Source of the DNA: Wenjunlia tyrosinilytica
GTDB lineage: Bacteria; Actinomycetota; Actinomycetes; Streptomycetales; Streptomycetaceae
DNA length: 64,000 nucleotides
Assembly (NCBI RefSeq): GCF_014646055.1
Contig: NZ_BMMS01000016.1
Span: 1-64,000 of the forward strand
Direction of reading: 5' to 3'
The translations under genes and the position numbers were made by a program. Below the pieces are notes generated by a model that worked only from the letters and a program-made list of their open reading frames with translations, was not told where the DNA came from and made no database searches. Position 1 is the first letter of the stretch; each line of letters starts with the position of its first letter. Below, one piece after another: positions 38,629 through 47,689 of this stretch.

Positions 38629-40668
38629 CTACGTGCGCTCGGGCGCGCGCCGCTTCGGGCCCGAGTCGGCCCGGGGCTCACCGCGGCGCACCGAGCCCGG
38701 CGCGTTCCAGTCGCGGGGCTGCCTGCGCCGCTCGGAGGAGGCCAGCTGCCAGGGCACGGAGGTGACCATCACACCGGGCTTGAACAGCAGGCGGCCCTTG
38801 AGCCGCAGGGCGCTCTGGTTGTGCAGCAGGTGCTCGTACCAGTGGCCGACGACGTACTCGGGGATGTAGACGGAGACGACGTCGCGGGGGCTGGTCCTGC
38901 GCAGGTTCTTGACGTAGTCGACGACCGGGTCGGTGATCTCGCGATAGGGCGAGTCCAGGATCTTCAGCGGTACGTCGATGCCTCGGTCCTCCCACTCCCG
39001 CTGGAGCGCCTTGGTCTCGGCCGGGTCGACATTGACCGTGATCGCCTCGAGGGTGTCGGAGCGGAAGAGCTTGGCGTAGGCCAGGGCGCGCAGGGTCGGC
39101 TTGTGGAGCTTGGAGACGAGGACGATCGAGTGGACCCGGGAGGGCAGTACGTCGTCGTCCGCCGCCTCGGCGGAGGCCAGCTCGTCGGCGACGCGGTTGT
39201 AGTGACGCCTGATGCCGGTCATGATCGCGTAGAACATCACCATGCCCAGCACCGCCACATAGGCGCCGTGCGTGAACTTGGTCAGGAGCACGACGACGAG
39301 CACCATGCCGGTGAAGAACGCGCCGAAGGCGTTGATCGCCCGGGAGCGGACCATGTGGCGGCGCTTGGCCGGGTCGGTCTCCTGGGCGAGGTGGCGGTTC
39401 CAGTGCCGCACCATGCCGGTCTGGCTGAGGGTGAACGAGACGAAGACGCCCACGATGTACAGCTGGATCAGCCGGGTGGAGTCCGCGCCGTAGGCGTAGA
39501 CGAGCAGCGCCGCGAACAGGGCGAGCAGGACGATGCCGTTGCTGAACGCCAGGCGGTCGCCGCGGGTGTGCAGCTGGCGCGGCAGGTAGCGGTCCTGGGC
39601 GAGGATCGAGCCGAGGACCGGGAAGCCATTGTACGCGGTGTTCGCCGCGAGGAACAGCACCAGCGCGGTGACGGCGGCGAGGAAGATGAACGGGATCGAG
39701 TTGTGCCCGAAGACCGCCGAGGCGACCTGGGCGATCACCGGGTCCTGGGTGTATCCGGGTCCGGCCGGCTTCCCGTCGATCAGGATGTCCGTCGCCGGGT
39801 GGTCGGACATGCGGACCTTGGTGTTCAGGGCCAGCGCGATGATGCCGCAGAACATGGTGACGGCGAGGCCGCCCATGAGGGCCAGGGTGGTGGCGGCGTT
39901 CTTCGACTTCGGCTTGCGGAAGGCCGGGACGCCGTTGCTGATCGCCTCGACGCCGGTGAGGGCGGCACATCCGGAGGAGAACGCGCGCAGCAGGAGGAAG
40001 ACCAGGGCGAAGCCGCCGATGCCGGAGACCTCCTGGTGCACCTCGTAGTGCGCGGTGGGCGCGAGCATGTTGTCGCCCGAGGCGAGGCGGATGATGCCCC
40101 ACCCGATCATGATCATGACTCCGGCGACGAAGGCGTAGGTGGGGATCGCGAAGATCGACCCGGACTCGCGGACACCGCGCAGGTTCATCAGCATCAGCAC
40201 GACGATCATGCCGATGGCCGAGAGCACCTTGTGCTCGTTGAAGAAGCCGATGGCGGAGCCGAGGTTCTCCACTCCGGAGGCGACCGACACGGCGACGGTG
40301 AGCACGTAGTCCACGAGCAGGGCGCTGGCCACGGTCAGGCCGGCGCGGGGGCCGAGGTTGGTCGTGGCCACCTCGTAGTCGCCGCCGCCGCTGGGGTAGG
40401 CGTGGACGTTCTGCCGGTAGGACGCCACCACGGTGAACATGAGCACCACGACGGCGACCGCGATCCACGGGCTGTAGTGGTAGGCGGAGACCCCTGCCAC
40501 GGAGAGCACGAGCAGCACTTCGCCCGGCGCGTAGGCGACGGACGACAGCGGGTCGGACGCGAAGACGGGGAGCGCGATGCGCTTGGGGAGAAGGGTCTCT
40601 CCCAGGCGGTCGCTGCGAAGCGCCCGGCCGATGAGGATTCGTTTCGGCAGGTCGGTCAGTTTGGACAC
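38629..40668 (-). CDS. APC-superfamily amino acid/potassium-type permease with C-terminal cytoplasmic domain
   Basis: 679 residues. Twelve predicted membrane segments (conserved start FASDPLSSVAYAPGE) occupy about residues 30-460. A cytosolic region with a USP-like fold (VHSIVLVSKLHKPTLRALAYAK) and a basic tail follow. Members of this DUF/APC group are annotated as amino-acid permeases and resemble KimA-type potassium importers. KimA-like function is a guess, though TrkA and KdpDE genes lie nearby. GTG start at 40668 preceded by TACGAT and seven bases, with no ribosome site: probably leaderless. Confidence 0.85.
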   Translation of the reverse strand: MSKLTDLPKRILIGRALRSDRLGETLLPKRIALPVFASDPLSSVAYAPGEVLLVLSVAGVSAYHYSPWIAVAVVVLMFTVVASYRQNVHAYPSGGGDYEVATTNLGPRAGLTVASALLVDYVLTVAVSVASGVENLGSAIGFFNEHKVLSAIGMIVVLMLMNLRGVRESGSIFAIPTYAFVAGVMIMIGWGIIRLASGDNMLAPTAHYEVHQEVSGIGGFALVFLLLRAFSSGCAALTGVEAISNGVPAFRKPKSKNAATTLALMGGLAVTMFCGIIALALNTKVRMSDHPATDILIDGKPAGPGYTQDPVIAQVASAVFGHNSIPFIFLAAVTALVLFLAANTAYNGFPVLGSILAQDRYLPRQLHTRGDRLAFSNGIVLLALFAALLVYAYGADSTRLIQLYIVGVFVSFTLSQTGMVRHWNRHLAQETDPAKRRHMVRSRAINAFGAFFTGMVLVVVLLTKFTHGAYVAVLGMVMFYAIMTGIRRHYNRVADELASAEAADDDVLPSRVHSIVLVSKLHKPTLRALAYAKLFRSDTLEAITVNVDPAETKALQREWEDRGIDVPLKILDSPYREITDPVVDYVKNLRRTSPRDVVSVYIPEYVVGHWYEHLLHNQSALRLKGRLLFKPGVMVTSVPWQLASSERRRQPRDWNAPGSVRRGEPRADSGPKRRAPERT

Positions 40669-40742
40669 GCTGAGGATCGTAAGGGCTGAAGGTGGAAGAC
40701 ACACACTCGCTGCCCGAACACTTGACCAAACCGGAGCACTGA

Positions 40743-41480
40743 ATGGGTGTCCGATCGGGGCGGGCGGGCGTGAGGAGGTATGAGGTTTCCCGGTTTTCTC
40801 CGCCGCGCCCGGGGCACCCGTGGACCGTGTTCCTGCTGAAGCCACCCGGGGTGTACTCCCCGCAGGCCGACACCGACCTGCTCGCGCAGGCTCTGCGCCG
40901 CGAGGAACGGGTGCCGGGGGCGCGCGTCCTCGACATCGGCACGGGTACCGGCGCCCTGGCGGTGGTGGCCGCCCGTGAAGGAGCCGCGAGCGTCACCGCC
41001 GTCGACATCTGCCCCAGGGCGGTGCTGGCGGCGCGCCTCAACGCGATGCTGCGCGGCCTGGAGATCCGGGTCCTTCGCGGCGACCTCACCCGCCCCGTCC
41101 ACGGCCGGTCCTTCGACGTCGTCCTGACCAACCCGCCGTACGTGCCCTGCGCGACGGAGTGGCTGCCCCGCAGGGGCCCCGCGCTGGCCTGGGACGCGGG
41201 GCAGGACGGCCGGGCGGTGCTGGACCGGGTGTGTGCCCAGGCCCCGCCGCTGGTGGCACCCGGCGGGGTCCTCCTGATGGTCCACTCGGGGCTGTGCGGG
41301 GTGGCCCCTACCCTGGCGCGCCTGGAGGGCGCGGGGCTGCGGGGGACGCTCGTCGGCCGCCACCGGGTCCCCTTCGGCCCGGTGCTGCGGGCGCGGGCGT
41401 CGTGGCTGGAGGCACGCGGCCTGATCCAGCCGGGGGAGCGCACGGAGGAACTGGTGGTGATCCGTGCCGTCCGCCCCTGA
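40743..41480 (+). CDS. HemK2/MTQ2-type protein methyltransferase
   Basis: Up to 245 residues, Rossmann methyltransferase with VLDIGTGTGALAVVA and the NPPY motif (VLTNPPYVPCATEW) typical of N5-glutamine methyltransferases of the HemK/MTQ2 type. The substrate is unknown; it may modify a translation factor or small molecule. Homology begins at KPPGVYSPQADTDLL, so the true start could be the GTG at 40827-40829; neither start has a convincing ribosome site. It overlaps the CDGSH gene and is divergent from the APC gene. Confidence 0.8.
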   Translation: MGVRSGRAGVRRYEVSRFSPPRPGHPWTVFLLKPPGVYSPQADTDLLAQALRREERVPGARVLDIGTGTGALAVVAAREGAASVTAVDICPRAVLAARLNAMLRGLEIRVLRGDLTRPVHGRSFDVVLTNPPYVPCATEWLPRRGPALAWDAGQDGRAVLDRVCAQAPPLVAPGGVLLMVHSGLCGVAPTLARLEGAGLRGTLVGRHRVPFGPVLRARASWLEARGLIQPGERTEELVVIRAVRP

Positions 41481-41718
41481 GAACCGGCGAGGATCCGCCC
41501 CTGAGATCCGGCGAGGAACGGACGAGCCCCGGAGGGTCAGGCTGGTGCCCGGGGGCCCGATGCTCGTGGAGGGCCCGGTGGAGATCGTCCTGGAGGACGG
41601 CAGCACGGTGGTCTGCGACCGCTTCCAGGTGGCGGTGTGCACCTGTCGCCGCAGCAGGGCGTACCCCCTGTGCGACACCAGCCACCGCCGCCGCAGGCAC
41701 ACGGCGCACGAGGAGTGA
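41464..41718 (+). CDS. CDGSH iron-sulfur domain protein
   Basis: 84 residues. The C-terminal half carries the 2Fe-2S CDGSH-type motif CTCRRSRAYPLCDTSH with three Cys and one His ligands. Upstream VRLVPGGPMLVEGPVEIVL is the conserved lead-in. Possible electron or cluster carrier. GTG start at 41464 lies inside the methyltransferase gene, so the two overlap by 17 bases. A 24-base tandem duplication lies between start and domain, expanding a non-conserved region. Confidence 0.85.
   Translation: MPSAPENRRGSAPEIRRGTDEPRRVRLVPGGPMLVEGPVEIVLEDGSTVVCDRFQVAVCTCRRSRAYPLCDTSHRRRRHTAHEE
41470..41517. repeat. 24-bp tandem duplication over the methyltransferase stop
   Basis: Two adjacent 24-base units (41470-41493 and 41494-41517) beginning TCCGCCCCTGAGA and ending CCGGCGAGGA, differing at one base. 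The methyltransferase stop is in the first unit. In the CDGSH frame it adds eight residues. Confidence 0.9.
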
Positions 41719-41736
41719 GGGCGCGGACGGCGCCGG

Positions 41737-42786
41737 TCAGGATGTGGCCGGCTGCGGCAGGGGCCGACGCAGGCAGGTCCGGTCCTTGTGCCAGTTGGTG
41801 AGGATGTGCTCGGCCAGGCGGGCTTCCACGAAGTCCGTGGCCCTGATGCCCAGCACCACGTCCTGGGCGAGAGCCGGTTCGTGGTCGAGGAGGTCGGCCA
41901 TGACCTCGTTCCGCACGACCTGCTCGTGGACCGCGTCCGCTTCCACGTGCTCGGTGTAGAAGAAGGCGCCCCTCGGCCCGGCGCCCAGCCGCTGGAGCGC
42001 CTTCGCCATCCGGAACGCGCTGGGCGAGGAACTGGTCTCGGCGGCGGCGAAGTGGCCCACCAGCGCGCCGCGCAGCGACCGGTGGAGGCCGAACAGGGAC
42101 ATCATGTTGACCACGGCCAGCATCGGGGTGGGCGCCGCGTCCAGGTAGCGGCCGTACGCCGGGTCCAGCCCCGCCTGCGCCATCATGTCCGCGAACAGCC
42201 GGGCGTGCAGGCGCTCACCGCGTCCGCCCCCGAACTCGTCGAACTCCACCGCGACGAGAGACGCCTTCGCCTGCCCCTGGAGCCGGGGGATCACCCAGGC
42301 GTGCGGGTCCGCCTCCTTCAAGTGGTAGACCGAACGCAGGGCGAGGTATTCGCGCATCTGCCACCACTCGCCCTTGCCGAGCAGGTGGTGCGAGACCCCG
42401 GTGCCCTCCACCGGCTCCTCCAGGAGCGGTTCCAGGGCCGCCGTCGCATCGCTCCCCGGCTCGGTGCCCGCACGCAGCGCCGCCAGGAAGGCGCGCTCCC
42501 ACGTGCCCCGCAGGCTCAGCAGGCCGGCGTCCCACTCCCACTCCGCGTCCACCCCGGCGAATCCCCGGTAGTGCAGCTCGTAGCAGAGGTACAGGGCGAG
42601 CTGCGCGTCGTCACCCAGCGGGTCCGCGGCGCGGACGTCCACGGGCGGCGGGGCGAGGGAGCCGGGTTCGCCCCGCAGTGCGGCCATCACGTGAGCGGAC
42701 AGCGGGCCGCGGGCACCGGGGAGGGCCGGCTCGGCCGCGTCACGGGTGGCGGTGGCGGTGCCGTCGCTGGAAGTGGCGGAGGTCAT
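41737..42786 (-). CDS. iron-containing redox enzyme family protein (heme-oxygenase-like diiron)
   Basis: 349 residues. The C-terminal two thirds is the all-helical heme-oxygenase-like fold with metal-ligand clusters EFDEFGGGRGERLHARLF and EHVEADAVHEQVV. The latter HxxxDxxH-type segment suits a diiron oxidase/oxygenase. Its reaction is unknown. The ATG at 42786 has GTGGAG seven bases upstream. It follows the carboxylate-amine ligase gene on the same strand by 56 bases; this pairing suggests a small modification pathway, which is inference. Confidence 0.85.
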   Translation of the reverse strand: MTSATSSDGTATATRDAAEPALPGARGPLSAHVMAALRGEPGSLAPPPVDVRAADPLGDDAQLALYLCYELHYRGFAGVDAEWEWDAGLLSLRGTWERAFLAALRAGTEPGSDATAALEPLLEEPVEGTGVSHHLLGKGEWWQMREYLALRSVYHLKEADPHAWVIPRLQGQAKASLVAVEFDEFGGGRGERLHARLFADMMAQAGLDPAYGRYLDAAPTPMLAVVNMMSLFGLHRSLRGALVGHFAAAETSSSPSAFRMAKALQRLGAGPRGAFFYTEHVEADAVHEQVVRNEVMADLLDHEPALAQDVVLGIRATDFVEARLAEHILTNWHKDRTCLRRPLPQPATS

Positions 42787-42842
42787 GACATGGCTCCACT
42801 TCGTAGGGCTCGGATCCGTCCGTGTGCCCTCGACCGCGCCGG

Positions 42843-44054
42843 TTATGCGCCCGCCTTCCTCCCCCACTCCCCCGCCTGGCCGGGCGAGGTGGACTCCGCC
42901 AGCAGGTCCAGGACCGCCCGGATCCCTCCCCCGGCGGCGGCCGTGCGCTGCCGCAGGGCACCCGTGCCTGCCCCGGTGACGGCGCCGAGCAGCGCGCGTG
43001 CCTCCTCCAGGTCGCCCAGCTCCTCCAGCGCGGGCCGGATCCAGGCGAGCAGGTCCCTCACCAGCCACACCGCCGGGACCTGCCGCTCGTGGACCGCGTC
43101 CACCCCGGGCCCGTCCAGCCCGTACCTGGCCGCCGACCAGAGCGCCGCGTCGGCGATCACGTCCCGCACCACCGGCTCCGGCCGCCCCTCCCGGTGTTCC
43201 GCGAGCGCGGTGCGCACCATCGCCCGGGTCAGCAGCGCCTGGAGGACCGCCTCGTCGACGGTCAGTGCCGCGTCGGCCGCGCGTACCTCGACGGTCGGCA
43301 GGTGGCCGGACGGGCGCGCGAGCCAGAACGTCATCCGCTCGTCCATGAGCACACCGCATTCCACGAGAGCGCCCAGCCGACCGTCCCACTCCTTCTGCGA
43401 GCCCGTCCACGGCGGCACTCCCCCGCCGGGGAACCGGCTCTGCGCCACCATGCGCCAGCTGTGGCAGCCGGTGTCGCGTCCCCGCTCGAACGGCGAGTTC
43501 ACCGAGATCGCGAGCAGGGTGGGCAGCCAGGGGCGCAGCCGGTTCACCACCGCCACCGCGCTCTCCCGGTCGGGCACGCCCACGTGCACATGGCACCCGC
43601 ACGCCTGGTAGTCGGCGACGACCCCGGCGTAGACGTCCGAGATGCGCTCGTACCGGTCTGTGGGCGTGGTCGGCGGTGGCGGTCCCTCGAGGACGGGCAT
43701 GCCCACGGACAGCAGCCTGGCGCCCTCGGCGGCGGCGACCTCCGCGAGGCCGCCGCGCGCCGTGGCCAGGTGTTCTCGCAGCTCGTCCGAGCGGGTGCAG
43801 ATACCGGTGGCGGCCTCGATCTGCGTGGTGAGCATCTCCGCTTGGCGCGCGGCCCCCGGGGCGGGCGGCCCCTGAGCGGACGCGCGCGCGAGTACCCGCG
43901 GCGCCACGGCGGCCGGGCGCCCGGTGTCGGCGGCGACGAGCAGGAACTCCTCCTCGACCCCGAAGGTGCGCCCCGCCGTGTCCGTGTCCCCCTCTGCCTG
44001 GTCCCCCTCTGCCTGTCCCACAGCATCCTCCGGTTCGCGTCGGGCGGCCGTCAT
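42843..44054 (-). CDS. glutamate-cysteine ligase-like carboxylate-amine ligase (YbdK/GCS2 family)
   Basis: 403 residues, GCS2 family: FGVEEEFLLVAADTGRP near the N-terminus, ACGCHVHVGVPD (metal/nucleotide site) and SVNSPFERGRDTGCHSWR. These proteins ligate a carboxylate to an amine with ATP. E. coli YbdK has weak gamma-glutamylcysteine synthetase activity. Streptomyces make mycothiol and ergothioneine, so a role in ergothioneine or another thiol or peptide is possible but unproven. No good ribosome site precedes the ATG at 44054. Confidence 0.85.
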   Translation of the reverse strand: MTAARREPEDAVGQAEGDQAEGDTDTAGRTFGVEEEFLLVAADTGRPAAVAPRVLARASAQGPPAPGAARQAEMLTTQIEAATGICTRSDELREHLATARGGLAEVAAAEGARLLSVGMPVLEGPPPPTTPTDRYERISDVYAGVVADYQACGCHVHVGVPDRESAVAVVNRLRPWLPTLLAISVNSPFERGRDTGCHSWRMVAQSRFPGGGVPPWTGSQKEWDGRLGALVECGVLMDERMTFWLARPSGHLPTVEVRAADAALTVDEAVLQALLTRAMVRTALAEHREGRPEPVVRDVIADAALWSAARYGLDGPGVDAVHERQVPAVWLVRDLLAWIRPALEELGDLEEARALLGAVTGAGTGALRQRTAAAGGGIRAVLDLLAESTSPGQAGEWGRKAGA

Positions 44055-44106
44055 CCGTGGTGCACTGGAAAGGTCAACGACGCCATGGTCGCATCGCCGG
44101 GAGGGA

Positions 44107-44122
44107 CCGGTAGCGTTACCGG
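44107..44122. promoter_or_regulatory. palindrome in the divergent region upstream of trkA genes
   Basis: CCGGTA-GCGT-TACCGG, perfect six-base arms, containing a TAGCGT -10-like hexamer. It lies 53 bases beyond the GCS2 start and 115 bases before trkA. It could be an operator for either direction. Confidence 0.4.
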
Positions 44123-44236
44123 CGGCGGCGACACGAAGTCCCCGCCGCCACAGGGTCAGCCCTTTGCCGACGGAAGGAAGATGAACGGTGTCTGCGCAGG
44201 TCGGAGCACTAGGGAAAGGTGCGAGGTAGAGACCTC

Positions 44237-44902
44237 ATGCACATCGTCATCATGGGCTGCGGCAGGGTGGGCTCCGCCCTCGCGCAGACCCTGGAACAGC
44301 AGGGACATACCGTCGCCGTCATCGACCAGGACCCGACGGCGTTCCGGCGGCTCGGCTCCGGGTTCACCGGGCGCCGGGTGACCGGTGTCGGCTTCGACCA
44401 GGACACGCTGCGCGAGGCGGGGATCGAGGAGGCCGGGGCCTTCGCCGCGGTCAGCAGCGGCGACAACTCCAACATCATCGCGGCGCGGGTCGCCCGCGAG
44501 ATGTTCGGCATCGAGAACGTGGCCGCGCGCATCTACGACCCCCGGCGCGCCGAGGTCTACCAGCGCCTGGGCATCCCCACCGTCGCGACCGTGCGGTGGA
44601 CCGCGGACCAGATGCTGCGGCGGCTGCTGCCGTCCGGCTCGGAGCCGCTGTGGCGGGACCCGAGCGGAGGGGTCCAGCTCGCCGAGGTGCACACCTCCCC
44701 GGCGTGGGTGGGCGAGCGCGTGAACAAGCTCCAGGAGGAGGCGGGTGTGCGCGTCGCCTTCGTCACCCGATTGGGCGAGGCGGTCCTGCCGACGTCGTCC
44801 ACCGTCCTCCAGGAGGGCGACCTGGTGCATGTGATGATGCGCTCGGACGAGGTCGAGCAGGTGGAGGCGGTCTTCGCCAAGGGCCCTGAGGAGAAGTACT
44901 GA
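44237..44902 (+). CDS. trkA: TrkA-type potassium-channel NAD-binding protein (first of pair)
   Basis: 221 residues: RCK N-terminal Rossmann domain (HIVIMGCGRVGSALAQTLEQQGH) and a C-terminal TrkA-C domain. It regulates a Trk/Ktr potassium channel by NAD(H) binding; no channel gene is in the window. ATG at 44237 rather than the GTG 18 bases earlier because the Rossmann strand begins immediately. GAGGT-AGA-GACCTC just before the start could fold over the ribosome site. Overlaps the next gene (TGATG). Confidence 0.88.
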   Translation: MHIVIMGCGRVGSALAQTLEQQGHTVAVIDQDPTAFRRLGSGFTGRRVTGVGFDQDTLREAGIEEAGAFAAVSSGDNSNIIAARVAREMFGIENVAARIYDPRRAEVYQRLGIPTVATVRWTADQMLRRLLPSGSEPLWRDPSGGVQLAEVHTSPAWVGERVNKLQEEAGVRVAFVTRLGEAVLPTSSTVLQEGDLVHVMMRSDEVEQVEAVFAKGPEEKY

Positions 44903-45579
44903 TGAGGGTCGCTATTGCTGGTGCCGGGGCGGTGGGCCGCTCCATCGCGGGCGAACTGCTCGAGAACGGTCACGAGGTGCTTCTCGTCGACAAGGCCCCT
45001 TCCGCCATCTCCGTGGAGCGGGTCCCGCAGGCCGAGTGGCTGCTGGCCGACGCGTGCGAGATCACCTCGCTGGACGAGGCCGCGCTGCAGCGCTGCAATG
45101 TGGTGATCGCCGCGACCGGCGACGACAAGGTCAACCTCGTGGTCTCGCTCCTGGCGAAGACCGAGTACGGGGTCCCCAGGGTCGTGGCGCGGGTGAACAA
45201 CCCGAAGAACGAGTGGCTGTTCAACGAGGCCTGGGGCGTGGATGTGGCCGTGTCCACACCGCGTCTGATGTCGGCGCTGGTCGAGGAGGCCGTGAGCGTA
45301 GGCGACCTGGTGCGGCTGCTGCGGTTCAGCCAGGGTGACGCCAACCTCGTGGAGCTCACCCTCCCGCCGGACGCCGCCCTCGTCGGCACACGTGTGGGGG
45401 ATGTCAGCTGGCCCGAGGACACCTCGCTGGTGACGATCATCCGCGGCCGCCGGGTGCTCACACCGAGCAAGGACGACGCCCTGGAGGCCGGTGACGAGCT
45501 GCTGTTCGTGGCCGCCCAGGCGCGTGAGGAGCAGTTGGAGGACCTGCTGTCGGTGCAGCGCGAGGACGTGCGCGACTGA
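44902..45579 (+). CDS. trkA: TrkA-type potassium-channel NAD-binding protein (second of pair)
   Basis: 225 residues, again RCK_N (MRVAIAGAGAVGRSIAGELL) plus RCK_C (LPPDAALVGTRVGDVSWPED). Paralogue of the preceding protein; such pairs can form the heteromeric gating ring of one channel. Translationally coupled to its partner. A strong bidirectional terminator follows. Confidence 0.9.
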   Translation: MRVAIAGAGAVGRSIAGELLENGHEVLLVDKAPSAISVERVPQAEWLLADACEITSLDEAALQRCNVVIAATGDDKVNLVVSLLAKTEYGVPRVVARVNNPKNEWLFNEAWGVDVAVSTPRLMSALVEEAVSVGDLVRLLRFSQGDANLVELTLPPDAALVGTRVGDVSWPEDTSLVTIIRGRRVLTPSKDDALEAGDELLFVAAQAREEQLEDLLSVQREDVRD

Positions 45580-45638
45580 CCCGGCCCGTACGCGGGCCGG
45601 TACACGCCCAGTACGGGGCCAGTACAGGCCAGTACACG

Positions 45639-45677
45639 CGCGAGGGTCCCGGGAGCGGTGCTCCCGGGACCCTCGCG
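45639..45677. terminator. bidirectional terminator between trkA pair and DUF3159 gene
   Basis: CGCGAGGGTCCCGGGAGC (45639-45656) and GCTCCCGGGACCCTCGCG (45660-45677) form a perfect 18 bp stem with a three-base loop between two convergent genes. The right arm plus GTTGTGG is then repeated once (ACCCTCGCGTTGTGG). CAGTAC steps precede the left arm. Confidence 0.9.
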
Positions 45678-45709
45678 TTGTGGGGACCCTCGCGTTGTGG
45701 AGACTGCCG

Positions 45710-46513
45710 CTAGAGATTCTTCCCGGCGGTGTCGCGCCGCCCGTCCTCGTCGTCGAGGACGACCTTCACGGGCGGTGGCGCCTTGGCGAGGATCAACCAG
45801 GTGAGGTAGACCGCGAGCAGGAACGGCGGGATGCCCAGCGCCACCTTCAGCCAGCCCAGCAGGGTCACATCATGGGTGAAGTAGACGGGGAAGAGGATCA
45901 GCGGCTTGATCGCCATGATCCCCGCCCAGACCCAGGTGGCCTTCAGATAGGCCTTGTACCGGCCCGGGTTGTTCCTCTTCCACGTGAGGTTCTCGCCGAG
46001 GATCGGGCCGAGCAGCACGCCGATCAGCGGCCAGCGCACCACCGCGGAGACGATGAAGGCGATCACGTAGCCGACGCTGTAGATCAGCCCCGGCAGGTAG
46101 AAGTTCTCGGCCTTGCCCGACTTCGTGGCGATGAACGCGCCGATCGCGACACCGAAGACACCGCTGAGCGCGTGCTGGAGCGTCTCGCGGCGGAGCAGGC
46201 GGACGAGGGCGAACGCCGCGGTGAGGCCGAACGCCGACCACGCGGCCGGGGCGACCTTGTGCGTGATGGTGAAGACGACGACGAAGACCAGCCCCGGCAA
46301 GGTGGTGTCGACCATGCCGCGAACGCCGCCGAAGGCCTTGATCAGCGTGGCCGCGGCCTCGCGGTTGGCCTCCTCGTGGGCCGCCCGGCGCTCCTCCTCC
46401 GTGGGCTGCGCGGCCTCATCCGCGGTCCGGCGGACCATCCCGTCGAGGGGGCGCCCGAGCGCCTCGTCCACGTGATGATCCATCGCGGTGGTGTCCTCGG
46501 GGGCGTCTGCCAT
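45710..46513 (-). CDS. DUF3159 family membrane protein
   Basis: 267 residues. A charged N-terminus of about 60 residues (TEEERRAAHEEANREAAAT) precedes five to six hydrophobic segments with conserved VRGMVDTTLPGLVFVVVFTI and KRNNPGRYKAYLKATWVW. The latter resembles a conserved loop of septation/intracellular-septation-type membrane proteins. Function unknown. Its ATG is two bases after the OB-fold gene's stop, so they form an operon. Confidence 0.87.
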   Translation of the reverse strand: MADAPEDTTAMDHHVDEALGRPLDGMVRRTADEAAQPTEEERRAAHEEANREAAATLIKAFGGVRGMVDTTLPGLVFVVVFTITHKVAPAAWSAFGLTAAFALVRLLRRETLQHALSGVFGVAIGAFIATKSGKAENFYLPGLIYSVGYVIAFIVSAVVRWPLIGVLLGPILGENLTWKRNNPGRYKAYLKATWVWAGIMAIKPLILFPVYFTHDVTLLGWLKVALGIPPFLLAVYLTWLILAKAPPPVKVVLDDEDGRRDTAGKNL

Positions 46514-46515
46514 GC

Positions 46516-46914
46516 TCACTCCTGACCGACCGGTCGCAGCTCGTACTTGGGATTGAACAGCACCGGACGTCCCCGGTTCATGGAGACCCGGCCCGATGCG
46601 ATGAGCTTGCGGCCAGGTTCTATACCGGCGATGGCGCGGCGGCCGAGCCACACCACGTCGAGGGCGGCGGAACCGTCGAACAGCTCCGCCTCGAGGGCGG
46701 GCACGCCCGCGCGCGGACGCAGGGTGACGGTGCGCAGCGTACCGGTGACGGTGACGATCTGCCGGTCGCCGCACGTGGCGATCGGTGTGCACCCGGCATC
46801 GGCCGCGTCCTGCTGCAACTCCTCGGCCTGCAGCTCCTCCTGCGTGGACGCGAGCCTGCCCAGCATGCGGCGCAAGCGCCCCTGAGGACGTTTGTTCCCG
46901 GTGGCACCAGTCAT
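46516..46914 (-). CDS. OB-fold nucleic-acid-binding domain protein
   Basis: 132 residues, a single OB fold: VTVTGTLRTVTLRPRAGVPALEAELFDGSAALDVVWLGRR and GRVSMNRGRPVLFNPKYEL. The form is that of the small tRNA-anticodon/RecG-wedge-like OB proteins found beside DUF3159 genes in actinomycetes. The binding partner is unknown. ATG at 46914. Confidence 0.85.
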   Translation of the reverse strand: MTGATGNKRPQGRLRRMLGRLASTQEELQAEELQQDAADAGCTPIATCGDRQIVTVTGTLRTVTLRPRAGVPALEAELFDGSAALDVVWLGRRAIAGIEPGRKLIASGRVSMNRGRPVLFNPKYELRPVGQE

Positions 46915-47008
46915 GCGGGAAGGGTACCCGGATGATCCGGCCGATCGGAGACCTCGCAGATCGGGCCCCCGGGGTGCGGCGCTCGGACGCGGCGCCGAAA
47001 CGCGGGAC

Positions 47009-47685
<677 letters not shown>

Positions 47686-47689
<4 letters not shown>

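Noticed and set aside
37699-40689. A 996-codon plus-strand open frame opposite the methyltransferase and APC genes
   Set aside because: Shadow frame; the reverse strand encodes clear membrane and methyltransferase motifs.
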